Shown here piece by piece: positions 11,329-23,237 of a stretch of DNA of 64,000 bases. This stretch comes from Rhizophagus irregularis (taxonomy: Eukaryota; Glomeromycota; Glomeromycetes; Glomerales; Glomeraceae), in assembly GCF_026210795.1 (NCBI RefSeq), contig NC_089432.1:2914001-2978000 (forward strand), given 5' to 3'. The stretch's first letter is position 1; each line of letters starts with the position of its first letter. The notes beneath the pieces were generated by a model. That model ran no database searches. It worked only from the letters and a program-made list of their open reading frames with translations, and was not told the origin of the DNA. The translations under genes were made by a program, and so were the position numbers.

Positions 11329-13603
11329 ATGTCTAATAACTCTGAAATTGAATTTACTGATAATTTAGATGAATATATTAATTGGATTGAAGAAGCTGTC
11401 ACGAGAAATTATTTTAAATATTACGATTATAAACACTTTATTAATATTCAAGAAATTGGTTTTGGAAATTCCGGAAAAGTATATCGCGCAAACTGGAAAA
11501 ATTCTCGTAATTATTTAGCATTGAAATCTTTTTATAATTACAATAGCGTCACAATTAAAGAAATTGTTAATGAAGTAATTATAATTTAATTTAATTATAT
11601 TTTTCCTATATATTACGTTCATAAATTAAAATTTTATTTATTTATAAGCTTAAACTTCAACGCGAAGTTGATTTTCATGAGAATATTATTCGATTTTGTG
11701 GCATTACAACAGGTATTATAAATATTTCAATGTATTATTCTCATAATAATTTTAAAAAAGTCTAAAAAAATTTTTTCTTAGAAGAGAACCAAAACGATTA
11801 TTCAAAAAATTTTTTGCTTGTGATGGAATATGCCAATAGTGGTACCCTTCGAAATTATTTATGTAAAAATTTTGAAAACCTCACTTGGAATGATAAATTA
11901 AACCTGGCATTTCAGTTATCTCATGCCGTATCATGCTTACATGATGAAGGGATAGTGCATCGTGATTTGGTACTGTAGGTTATTTGCTTATTTATGTTTA
12001 TTCATGTTGTATGTAAGATTCATTGTATTTAATTATTTATTTTATTTATTGTTTAATATTAGCACTCCAATAATATATTAGTTCACCAAAATACCATCAA
12101 ATTGGCAGATTTTGGATTATCCAAAAGAATCGAAGAATCAACCAATGTTCAATCAAAATTATTTGGAATGGTTGCTTACATTGATCCACAAATATTCAAT
12201 AGAAGAAGGGATAGTAATAACCAAATAAAAATATATGTATTAAATAAGAAGAGTGACATTTACAGTATTGGCATACTCTTATGGGAAATATCTAGTGGGC
12301 GCCCACCTTTTAGTAATGAACCATATGATGTTGGTTTAGCTATGGAAATATTACAAGGTCTTAGGGAAAACCCTATTCCCAATACACCTGAAGACTATGT
12401 GAAAATATATACCGGTAAATACATTTAAATTATAATTTTTATTTATAATAAAAATTTTAATTATTATTTGTTTTTGTTTTAGATTGCTGGAATAAAGAAC
12501 CAGATAATCGTCCAACTGCCGACCAGGTTGTCGCAAAATTAAATGAAATTATTCTATTAAATGAAAAGCAGAATATTGTTGAAATTCCTAAAAATGTTAT
12601 TGATAACTCATTGCATGGAGAAATGTCTCAAGTTATTAAAAACTTTTGTAATATGAATACAAAAGAAATAGAAACATCAATAACATCTGACAATAACTTT
12701 TATATAATGGTTAATGAAATAATTCTCCTTCTTGACAATGTAAATAAAGAAAGGAAAAAACATGAAATTGTTAATTATTTTAATAATCATAATATAACTT
12801 CACAGGAAATTTACAATTGGGTATTAAATAATCAGGATAATTCAAATTCTGTTTTTTTACTTGGAATATTTAATCATTTTGGAATTGAAGTTGATGTTGA
12901 TGAACAAAAGACATTTGAATTATATCAAAATACAGCTAATTCTGGAAATGTATATGGAATAACTAGTTTAGGATATTGTTATGAAAAGGGAATTGGAACC
13001 AGTGTTAATAAACAAAAAGCGTTTGAATTATATCAAAAGGCTGCAAATTTAGGTAATGCGCGCGGATTAAGTAACCTAGGAGTGTGTTATGAAAAAGGCA
13101 TTGGAACTAGAATTGATAAACCAAAGGCGTTTGAACATTTTCTGATAGCAGCGGATTTAGGAAATACACTTGCAATATACAATTTAGGAAGGTGTTATCA
13201 ATATGGTACTGGAATTAGTATTAATAAGAGAAAAGCGTTTGAACTATATCAAAAAGTAGCAAGTTTAGGAAATCCAAATGGAATATGTAATTTAGGATAT
13301 TTATATGAAAAAGGAATTGGAACTAGAATTGATAAGCAAAAAGCGTTTGAGCTATATCAAAAAGCAGCAAATTTAGAGAATGTTATTGGAATAAATAACT
13401 TAGGGTGGTGTTATCAAAGTGGTATTGGAACAAGTATTGATAAACAAAAGGCATTTGATCTATATCAAAAGGCAGCAAATTTAGGAAGTGATTTAGCCCA
13501 ATATAATCTTGCTTTAATGTATGAATTTGGAGAAGGAGTCGAAAGGGATATAAATCAAGCTAATTATTGGTATGAAAAATCTGTTAAGCAAAGATATCAG
13601 TAA
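11329..13603 (+). CDS. Protein kinase with C-terminal Sel1 repeats
   Basis: Five exons: 11329..11574, 11649..11712, 11782..11969, 12063..12414 and 12483..13603, giving 656 residues. Kinase core: glycine loop IGFGNSGKV (about 43-51), ATP lysine K66 (LALKSF), catalytic HRDL (163-166), metal-binding DFG (D182), then a DxYSIGILLWE segment and the CWNKEPDNRP end motif. All key residues are present, so it should be an active TKL-like Ser/Thr (possibly dual-specificity) kinase. About seven 36-residue Sel1 repeats follow (KAFELYQKAANLG), probably a docking surface. No signal peptide or membrane segment. It groups with the genes at 17761 and 35767. The ATG follows TTTAACA, as in the 17761 paralogue. 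Confidence 0.92.
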
Positions 13604-14810
13604 GCTCAAATTAATTAAAGGACCTTAGTAGGGCAGTTTTGTCGTGGGTATTAAAGAAGGTTCCTAGTATTCAAGCGTCGTGGTAGTGAGGGTGCGTTTG
13701 GTATATTGACCAAGTTTTTGGTTCATGATATGAGCGCGGTCGTGCGCTAGTGTGTTGAGTACTTTCTTGAAGTTGTTGTCGTTCCCTTTTAGCTACGTTT
13801 GCGCTGACAAGTTCTACAAGTAATAATTTTATGTATTATTTATTAGTAGGTAATGTAAGATATGTTAACATTTTATGTATTGTATTTTAGATCTTTAAAA
13901 TTAATAAAATTGGTATTTATTTTATGATTTTTTTTTAAAATAACAATTTTATCCGAAAAATCTTGACATTAATTCATTGGGTTATGGAATAAAAAATAAA
14001 ATTATTAAAAATTTGTAATTTCTGATAATGATTTAAACTACCCTATAAAAAAGTAAATACGTTTTTCATACAGAAATTATACTGAGGGGCATGTTTTTAT
14101 ACTGGGATACGGTTTTCAGTATAATTTCACATGAAAAACTGGGTACGCTGTCAAGTCTTATATAAAATTTTATTAATAAGATCATCATTAATAAGATCAA
14201 ATTCAGGAATTTTCTTTGTTTTTTATTAAAAAAACCCAAAGTTTTTAAAATTCGATAACTTTTGCATTTATAAAATTGGGATTCAATAAATATTAAAAAT
14301 TTAAAGAATACTCAATAACTTAAAGAATAACATAATATCTCGCTTTTTCGAAAAAATACTAAAGAAAAAAATTTTATCTTATGGAAATGAATTAAAGAGT
14401 AAATACTTATTATTGTCGAAACTTAAAAATAATTTTTTATTGGAAAAGCCTTCTATTATATGAAAAAATGAAAGATGTAATTGTTTGGGATAGTTATGCT
14501 GAATTTTGAAAAAAAAATGGTGAAAAGATTTGGAGTAATTTTACTACGTTAGTGTTATTAGACAAATCAACCAATATGCAATTCTATCATGGTACTGTAG
14601 TATTGGTTTTCGCAACTTTTAAAAAATAATTTTATAGCTTATAATTAATCAGTTATAGAACGTTACTATTCAAGTTATGTAGTTGCGTCATTTTTTTCAA
14701 CATCCCGTCAGTAGCGTCACATTGTCGTATGACGCCATAAATGACTTTTGCCATATGGATTTTTTTAGACTTTTAGACTTTACATAAACTTTTGGACGTA
14801 ATTACTTTTA
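13604..14810. other. Intergenic with 3' flank homology and a small hairpin
   Basis: 13640-13800 is unusually GC-rich for this window (GTCGTGG, GCGCGGTCGTGCGC) and is not obviously coding. 13830-14000 resembles the 3' flank of the 17761 gene (about 20490-20680), so the two genes duplicated with their flanks. The rest has no recognised gene. Confidence 0.4.
14062..14138. repeat. Small inverted repeat (MITE-like)
   Basis: Arms of about 23 bp (TTTTTCAT...AAATTATACTGA and complement) at 14062..14085 and 14116..14138 with about four mismatches. It is preceded by CTACCCTATAAAAAAG, an end-like motif also seen at 22244 and 32960. Confidence 0.5.
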
Positions 14811-15073
14811 TTTTTTTTTATTTTTTTTTTAAAAAAAACTTTATTAATAACATGATGATCGCTAAATGGTGCATCATGTTCTAGACGACGTGCATCTGCT
14901 AATAAAGTATCTATCTACTAAAACAAAAACGAAACATACAAACAAGAAAACTACTTCTAAACCTAACTTCAAAAAAAGAGAAAAAAAAAAATTTAACACT
15001 AGCTATTTATACGCCTGATTTAACAACTTTTTAACCAAGCATTAGTGCCAATGTTAAACTCCATTATAGATAC
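14811..15073 (-). mobile_element. SINE-like retroposon, minus orientation
   Basis: A 263-bp insert flanked by a perfect 15-bp duplication ACGTAATTACTTTTA (14796..14810 and 15074..15088). On the minus strand it ends in an A-rich tail preceded by ATTAATAAAG, as expected for target-primed insertion of a polyadenylated RNA. The start of the element (right side) has a weak TGGCAC...TTGG segment that could be a tRNA-like A box, but no clear B box. No coding frame. It may be a SINE or a short LINE 3' end. Confidence 0.65.
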
Positions 15074-15259
15074 ACGTAATTACTTTTAAATTTTTAGGCT
15101 TTATATAATAAACTTTTGGTGTAACTACTTTTAAACTTAATATACTTAAAAGCAGTTTTCAAATAAAATAAAAATTTATATTATTTATATTAAGTTTCGA
15201 AATTTAACATATCGCCATATTCTACTACTATAATTTTATCTACAAATCCAATCTTTCAG

Positions 15260-15385
15260 GATGGAGAAAATGGATTGCGTGAAGAACTAAATATACTTAA
15301 TACTAATAAAGAAGTTAATAATAGTATGGAATTTAATCCTATTGACATAGTTGATGATGTTTTAAATACTAGATTTATAGAGTGA
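15260..15385 (+). pseudogene. Orphan 3' exon fragment
   Basis: After an acceptor (CAATCTTTCAG) a 41-codon frame reads DGENGLREELNI to VLNTRFIE and stops. Composition is protein-like, but no upstream partner exon is visible, so it is probably a relic of a gene or transposase. Confidence 0.35.
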
Positions 15386-16154
15386 ATTGTTTACATGCTA
15401 TCATTATGATTTTATATCCTTCGATTATATACTAGTAATAGTAAAATTGCATATAGAAAAATGTTAAATAATGCTGTTAATTAAAAGAAGCAGTAATTGC
15501 TATTATTTTTAATTATATATAAATATGCTAATTTATTTAATATTTTATATGTTTTTTAAAATTATTTAATTATTTTTTTAATTACGTCATACTGTACGTC
15601 AAAACTGTATGAAGTTACGTCCATGATGTTACGTCACTTGAGACCGCTAATTCAAGTGAAATAAAAGTAACAAAAGGTAAGTCAAAACTTATTAACTAGT
15701 CTTAAAAAATTTTATTTCGATTTATTATACAATATGATAAAATTCAATCGTTTCGCTTTTACAGCAGTATTACAAACGTGTGTTTTTAATACCAATTTTA
15801 AATTAAATTTTCTTTATTGGTGGTAAACTTATAGCACGAATATTGTACATTATGGATTTATATTTTAACCATCATAATAGAATAAAATATCTCGAATTTA
15901 AATTTGAATATATCATCTACTTCGGAGTGTAATAAAGATTATATTTTCTAACTTAAAAGTACTAATACAAAATTTTCAAATGACTGCCTGCTTAATAATA
16001 AATAATTGGTTCGTCATCAATAACCATCATTTTTTTTAATTTGCCATATTAGTTTAATATCTTTCCTTTCAGATCAATAACGCGTTGCTATAAATAGTGA
16101 AATTAATAAAGATATTGACTATAAATAAATATGTCGTGGTGCAACATCATGAAA
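15386..16154. other. Intergenic and 5' flank of a decayed SLR copy
   Basis: AT-rich. About 15715-15800 resembles 2815-2900 upstream of the SLR-only gene (TTTCGCTTTTA, ACGTGTGTTTTTAA). Several ACGTCA repeats occur at 15582-15640. Confidence 0.45.
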
Positions 16155-16435
16155 TGTATTTAAGTATTGTAATTGATGAATTTGTTAATTTCAGTCTTAA
16201 AGAAATAAATGGATATTTAATCATCATGAAATTGTAATAAAGAAAAGCATTCGAATTATATAATAATAAAACAGCTCAATTTAGCCTTGCTTATATGTAT
16301 TTAGATGAAGAAAATGGTTATGAAGAACTTTTGAATTATCCAAAAAAAATTAGCTGAAGATGGATATTCAGGTGGAATAAATTTATTAGAACATTATTAT
16401 TCCAATGGAATAGGAGCTGATATTGATATATATGG
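16155..16435 (+). pseudogene. Decayed Sel1-repeat gene copy
   Basis: Recognisable blocks in the order of the 3774 gene: SIVIDEFVNFSLKEI near 16161, AQFSLAYMYLDEEN near 16272, LAEDGYSGGINLLE near 16350, then YYSNGIGADIDI. The blocks are joined by deletions and frame changes, so no product is expected. The 3' flank (to about 16860) is also shared but carries an extra, less AT-rich insert of about 100 bp near 16570-16670. Confidence 0.75.
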
Positions 16436-17760
16436 GAATAAAATTAAATATAAAAGCTAGAGGTCACCATTATAACAGAATTATAAAGAATGACTCAAAT
16501 GTTAGTATGCACAAGTGATATTGTTGAACCTCGGCTATTTTGTAATTTTTTAAACAATCGTAAATTATAGCTTTATCACAGGCAATACGGTTCGAGGAGC
16601 ATCGGTTTGGAAATCAAGACCTTCGGCATCGTTATCCATAACGAATGTTTACTTAAATATCATTACAAATATTAAGCTTCACTATTATTTAGTTATATGT
16701 TATGAAATTTATAATGAAAATATTAATATGAAATTGCTATGAACTAATAATGAAAAAATTGATTTGTTTCGTTGACAATCAACAAATATTTGCGTGATAT
16801 CTAGCAAATTTATGTTCGAAATTTTATTCACAATTGTTTGTTGGCATTATATATACGACAATACTACACTCTTATAAAAAGCTATTTTAGAATTAATTTC
16901 AGATATTTTTGATATTTTGAAATTGTGGCAAAGAATATCTGAACTCCGATAGAAAATTATATTTACAATATGATTATATTAGGATAATATAAATTATATA
17001 TACTGTACATATTAATTAAATTTTACAATTTTAATTAAATAGTTATAACTTTCCAATAATTTTTTATAAAAGAACTCTAATTCCTTATTAAAAAGAAAAA
17101 AATTCAAGCTAAAATACTCAATACCCTTATTGAAAAAAATATTATTTTCAATAAAATTTTCTATTAAAACACTTCTAAATGAAATTCTCCATTAAAAAAA
17201 AAAAGACACTGTTTAGTACGCTATAAAAAACTTTTCAACAAACAAAATTATCATAAAAAAAAAAACTCCTCTATTAAAGTAAAATTTTCTAAAGAAATTC
17301 TCAATCAAAAAAAAAAAAAAATATTCCCTATTTAAAGAAAAAATTTTCTAACGAAAATCTTCAATCAAAAAACATATTTTCCCTATTAATAAAAAAAAAT
17401 TCAAAAAAGATTTTTACCTATTAAAAAAAATCTCAAAAAAATTTAATTTCCCTCCTATTAAAAAAAATCTTTAACGAAATTATCTATCAAAACCTGTTAA
17501 TAAATTTGCTACCAAAAAAAAACTCCCTTATTAAAAAAATTCTCCCTAAAAAATTTTTTAACAATACTATTGTTAATTCTCTGTTATTTGCCGATCAAAC
17601 CATAAAGAGTTACGTGTAAAATTATTTATCTAAACGTCACTGTTACACAGGTGGATGCTAACCTTGATTGATCATAGCTTAGTATATTTTATATATTAAG
17701 CCAAAAATCAAAAAAAAAAATTCCTTGTAGAAAATTTTCTGCACTTTAAGCACTTTAACA
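16436..17760. other. Shared 3' flank, then poly(A)-rich degenerate repeats
   Basis: Up to about 16860 it follows the 3' flank of the 3774 gene. From about 17080 to 17560 the DNA is a degenerate low-complexity array built on CCCTATTAAAAAAAATTCTC-like words every 30-60 bp. The last 120 bp resemble the leader of the 11329 gene. Confidence 0.5.
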
Positions 17761-20399
17761 ATGTCTAATATTTCTGAAATTGAAGTTACTAGTAATTCAA
17801 ATGAATGGATTAATTGGATTGAAGAGGCTGTTGCAAAAAATTATTTTAAATATTACGATTATAAACATTTCAATAATATCCAAGAAGTTGGTTTCGGAAG
17901 TTGCGGAAAAGTATATCGCGCAAATTGGAAAAATTTTCGTAATTATTTAGTATTGAAATCTTTTTATAATTACAATAGCGTCACAATTAAAGAAATTGTT
18001 AATGAAGTAATTATTATAATATATAAATATTTTATCTTTAATCTTATATATATTACGTTCATGATTTTTAAAATTTTATTTATTTTAGTTTAAACTTCAA
18101 CGTGAAATGGATTTTCATGAGAATATTATTCGGTTTTATGGTGTTACAACAGGTATTAGAAATATTTCAAAGTATTATTTTAATAAGAATGAAAAATCTA
18201 AAATAATATTTTTCTCTCAAAAGAAAATCAAAATGATAATTCTAAAAAATATTTACTGGTGATGGAATATGCTAATAATGGTACCCTTCGAAATTATTTA
18301 AGTGAAAATTTTGAAAATCTTACTTGGAATGATAAATTAAGTCTGGCATTTCAGTTAGCTCATGTTGTAACATGCCTACATGACGAAGAGATTGTACATC
18401 GTGATTTGGTAGGTTATTCAATTTGCTTAGTTATATTTATTTATGGAATTATATACAATCATTTATTTTATTTATTACTTTATAATAGCATTCCAATAAT
18501 ATATTAGTTTACCAAAATACTATCAAATTGGCAGATTTTGGATTATCCAAGAGAATCGAAGAATCATTCAATGTTCAATCAAAATTATTTGGAATGGTTG
18601 CTTACATTGATCCACAAATATTTAATAGAAAAAGGGACGGCAAACAAATATATACATTAAATAAAAAGAGTGATATTTATAGTATTGGTATAATCTTATG
18701 GGAAATATCTAGTGGTCAACCACCTTTTAGTAATGAACCATATGACGTTACTTTGGCTATGGAAATATTACAGGGTCTGAGGGAGAAACCTATTTCTAAT
18801 ACACCTGGAGACTATATAAAAATATATACTGGTAAGAGAATTAAATTTAGTCATGATCTATAATTATAATATTGATTAATTAAAAGTTTAAATATTTTAG
18901 ATTGTTGGAATAATGAACCAGATAATCGTCCAACTGCCAACCAGGTGGTTGAGAAATTAAATGAAATTATTCTAAAAGAAAATATTAAAGTATCAAGCGA
19001 GCAACAGAATATTGCTGAAATTTCTGAAAACATTATTGATAATTCATTACATGGAGAAATGTCTCAAGTTATTAAAAATTTTTATAATATGAATACAGAA
19101 GAAATAGAAATTTCAATGTCATCGGATAACTTTGACATAATGGTTAGTGAAATAATTCTCTTTCTCGAAAACATAGAAATAGAAGGGAGGAAAAATGAAA
19201 TTATTAATTATCTTAATAATCATAATATAACTTTACAAAAAATTTATAATATGTTATTAAATAATCAAAATAATTCGAATTCTGTCTTTTTACTTGGAAT
19301 ATTTAATCAAATTGGAATTGAAATTAATGTTGACAAACAAATGGCATTTGAGCTATATCGGAATGCAGCAAATTCAGGAAATGTATTTGGAATAACTAGT
19401 TTAGGGTATTGTTATGAAAAGGGAATTGGAACCAGTGTTAATAAACAAAAAGCATTTGAATTATACCAAAAGGCTGCAAATTTAGGAAATTCACGTGGAA
19501 TAAACTACTTAGGATCTTGTTATAATAATAGAATTGGAACTAGTGTTAATGAACAGAAGGCATTTGAATTATATCAAGAGGCTGCAAATTTAGGTAATTC
19601 ATGCGGATTAAGAAATTTAGCAAGGTGTTATGAATATGGTATTGGAATTGGTATTGACAAACAGAAGGCATTTGAATTATATCAAAAAGCAGCAAATTTA
19701 GGAGATGCGTATGGAACATGTTATTTTGGAATTTGTTATGAATTTGGTATTGGAACTAGTATTGATAAACAAAAGGCCTTTGAACTATTTCAAAAAGTAG
19801 CAAATTTGGAAAATACAAGTGGAATGATCCATTTAGGAAGGTGTTATGATAGTGGTATTGGAACTAGTATTAATAAACAAAAGGCCTTTGAACTATTTCA
19901 AAAAGCCGCAAATTTAGGAGATGTGTATGGAATGAACTTCTTAGGAAGGTGTTATAAAAATGGTATTGGAACTAGTATTAATAAACAAAAGGCCTTTGAA
20001 CTATTTCAAAAAGCTGCAAATTTAGGAGTTGCGTATGGAGTAAACAACTTAGGAAGGTGTTATAAAAATGGTATTGGAACTAGTATTAATAAACAAAAGG
20101 CCTTTGAACTATTTCAAAAAGCTGCAAATTTGGGAAATGCAATTGGAATACACAACTTAGGAAGGTGTTACAAAAATGGTATTGGAACTAGTATTGATGA
20201 ACAAAAGGCATTTGAACTATATCAAAAAGCAGCAAATTTAGGAAATGATTTAGCTCAATATAATCTTGCTTTAATATATGAATATGGAAAGGGAGTTAAA
20301 AAGGATATAAATCAAGCTAATTATTGGTATAAAAAATCTGCTAAACAAGGAAATTTGGGTGCTCAAGATAAGTTAAATAAATTAAAAGAATCTTGTTGA
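17761..20399 (+). CDS. Protein kinase with ten Sel1 repeats
   Basis: Five exons: 17761..18006, 18089..18152, 18224..18408, 18489..18831 and 18901..20399, giving 778 residues, the longest of the family here. Kinase motifs are intact: glycine loop VGFGSCGKV, lysine in LVLKSF (K66), HRDL (162-165), DFG (D181), IYSIGIILWE, CWNNEPDNRP. About ten Sel1-like repeats follow. Units between about 19750 and 20230 are nearly identical at DNA level (108-bp period), showing recent in-frame growth of the repeat domain. The gene is close to 11329..13603 in sequence, exon layout and flanks, so the two arose by local duplication. Likely a soluble signalling kinase with an extended docking domain. Confidence 0.92.
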
Positions 20400-22245
20400 A
20401 AGTCTTTTTGTATTTGATTTGTTTATTATTTTTGATAAAATTGCAGTAATGGCTATATTGTGTGGATTAAAGTTGTGCTAGCATTATGCATTATAATTTG
20501 GATCTTGAAATTTATAAAATTGATATTTATTTTATTTGTTTATTTTATTTTATCTTATTTTATTTATTTATTATTTGTAAAATGGCAATTCTATCATTAA
20601 ATAATACCTTTGTAATGCAATAAATTTAAAAAATTTTAACATTAATTCATGTAGATTATAAGAATAGAAAATAAAAATTATTACAATTTTTAAAAAATGT
20701 AATTAACATACTATAATAAAAGGACAGTCAGATAAAAAATTGTGTTACCTTAAAAATGTATTTTTTCATATTGTTTACCAACCATTTGACTGAGAATGCT
20801 CCCATTTGAATGTACTGTAGAAATAAATTGTACAGTATATTAATGCGATTGATGCTATGTATTTGAAATTAACAAGAGCGCTTAGTTTGAGTAAAATAGT
20901 TGTTATGATAGCAAATATAAAATTCTTAAAATTTTTTAGAAACAAATGAAAAAGTTATTGATCAACTATATCATGATTACCGTGCAGTTTGTGCATATAT
21001 TAAAATCACTTTTATTCTAAAAAAGTAATACAAGAAATTGCAAATTAATGAAACAATCATTATCAAAAAATTATTAGTAAAAACCAAGGAGCACAGCAAA
21101 AAGAATAGAAAATAAAGTTTTGATAAAATATGAATTTTATTTGATTATAGGCAATTTTTTGAGATTTTTGTTTGACTACAGCACAATATTTGAGGCTCAT
21201 AATAGAATAATTACCAATTTCATGATGACCCATAATCCAATTATATTCATTATATTCCTTATTATTTTTCTATTGCATTTGGAGTTCTTTCCAGTTCTCA
21301 TAAAAGTATGTTATCTTATATTAAAAGTCATTGATTTATTCCATATGAAGACATGCTGAGCTTTTTGTTTATTAGCAAAATTTTTGATACTCTTCGAATT
21401 ATTCAGCTGTTAAATTAAAAAATTAGTGGAACGCCTATCTTGGTATGAGCCAGAGGAATTGAAGATTTGAGACATCAGATTTTGAAGTACTGTGTATATT
21501 ATCATGCTGTAGTAAACCTAAAGTAATCTAAGCAAGATAAAAAAAACATTAGTATGATTTGCACCATACTCCATAAAAAAAAGCTCCAGAAAAGTGTTAA
21601 TATCATGCTCCAGTGGTTCACCCTAGAACTAGTACAATATACTGTATAATCCTATGGCAAACCACTGAAATCATGACACCAACCATAAGAGCCAGATACA
21701 TAGACTAACTCTCCTCAGGGAAAGCCAGTTTCTTTTATATCTTACTCCTCAGCTTTTTTTATCCATAAACCAGTATCCTTAAAACTATGCAAGCAGGAAG
21801 CGCAAGCTTACCTTAATAAATAAAATTATTTTATTTATTTTCAACTTCAGTAACGCTAAACTTCCAAAGTTTCAGACTGTACTGTTAGGAAGTCTCACTT
21901 AAAAATAATTTTTTAAGAGTAAAATAATAAAATATGTAATATAATGTGTATTTTTAAAGAAGGAAAGAAGTGTGTAATTTTTAAAGAAAAAGAAGTGTAT
22001 ATTTTAAAAAAAAGAAAGAGAAGGTGTATTTGAAAGAAGGGTGTATTTTTTAAACTAGAAAGAAAGAAGGGTGTATTTTTTTTTAAAAAAAAAAGAAGTT
22101 TGAGATTTTGAGGGTATATATATACTTTTAAAAAACCCTTTTGGATACATAGTGACTAATAATCTTGTTATACTTCTTTAGGGAGTTTTGGTTACAATAT
22201 TACATCATTTTTTCCCATAAACTTTGTTTAACTGATTTTTGACTA
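20400..22245. other. Intergenic, no convincing gene
   Basis: 20490-20680 matches the 3' flank of the 11329 gene. A short frame near 20941-21029 (KVIDQLYHDYRAVCAY) may be a relic. A small hairpin pairs CCAGTGGTTCACC (about 21612) with GGCAAACCACTG (about 21656). 21950-22100 holds several GAAAGAAGGGTGTATTTTT-like tandem words. A 79-codon frame at 21120..21359 is hydrophobic and AT-driven; not called. Confidence 0.4.
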
Positions 22246-23237
22246 CCCTATGAAAAAATGTGTTTGGAAAATATTCTGAAATTGTCCAGAATATAATTGT
22301 ACAAATTCTGGACTAAATGAGTGTCCTGAAAACATACAAAAATGTGCAAGATTTGGAACATTTTCTGGACATTGATTTTTGTCCAAAATTTGTCCAGATT
22401 TGGAATTTGTCCGGAAAAAAAATTTTCTCTGAAATGATCAGCAAGTCATGATATCTATGGAAAGCCGTCCTTGACAAAAGGTTGATATCCAGACATCATG
22501 TTGGATAATGGTCTAGACATCATGTTTGATATATGTAGAATAATGTTTGTACATCATTCAACATGATGTTCAAGCATGATGTCTTAGACATCATGTTACC
22601 AAATATAGTAAATTTTATTTTGTGTAACTCATAAATATACTATATTTGGTAATTTGATCAGCATGATGTCTAGACATCATGTCGGTTGATGTCTTTCACA
22701 TCATGTTAAATAATGTACAAACATCATCCTACATATATCAAACATGATGTCTAGACATACCATCATGATGTCTAAATATTATATTTCATGATGTTTGGAC
22801 ATCAACCTTTTGTCAAGGACGGCTTTCCATAGATATCAATGATATATTCCTTATACAAATACCTAACTGATAACTGTTTATAGCAGTTCAAATTAACATC
22901 ATGGATAGTATTTTTGCTTGCTCTTTAAGTTTACTTAGTATACACACAAAGGTTTTGAATACCAATTTTTTGCTTTTTACATTTTTTGTCCAGAATTTGC
23001 CTGGAATTTTTTCTTGTCTAACTACCAGAATTTGTCCAGTTTTTTTTTGTCCAGTTTTGTCTATCCGAAATTTGTCCTGAATTTTTCATGTTTGGACAAA
23101 TTATGGACTTCAAAAAATTCTGGACACCATATTTTTTCATAATTCCGGACATTTTCCAGACATTTTATAGGTAGGTATACTGGACAATTTCTGAACAGTT
23201 TTGGTGACAAATTCCAAACATTCTTTTTTTGTAAGGC
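22246..23237. mobile_element. TA-flanked TIR transposon with nested insert
   Basis: Ends are imperfect inverted repeats, CCCTATGAAAAAATG...TGTTTGG on the left and the complement of GCCTTACAAAAAAAG...TGTTTGG on the right. Both are bordered by TA, as for Tc1/mariner-type elements. Subterminal regions contain many TTGTCCAGA/TCTGGACAA words. The interior is interrupted by the palindromic element at 22451..22836. No transposase frame. Confidence 0.6.
22451..22836. mobile_element. Long palindromic MITE, nested
   Basis: Almost the whole 386 bp folds back on itself. The ends read ATATCTATGGAAAGCCGTCC followed by TTGACAAAAGGTTGAT and the exact complement. The arms repeat the word ACATCATG/CATGATGT many times, and the centre pairs ACCAAATATAGTA with TACTATATTTGGT. 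The ends may include an ATAT duplication. It lies inside the 22246 element and so is the younger of the two. Confidence 0.8.

Noticed and set aside
16570-16660. Possible tRNA (GGTTCGAG word)
   Set aside because: No cloverleaf: acceptor and anticodon stems do not pair. It lies in a small insert within the flank of an SLR relic.
21120-21359. Hydrophobic 79-codon frame
   Set aside because: AT-driven composition and no recognisable motif or splice context.
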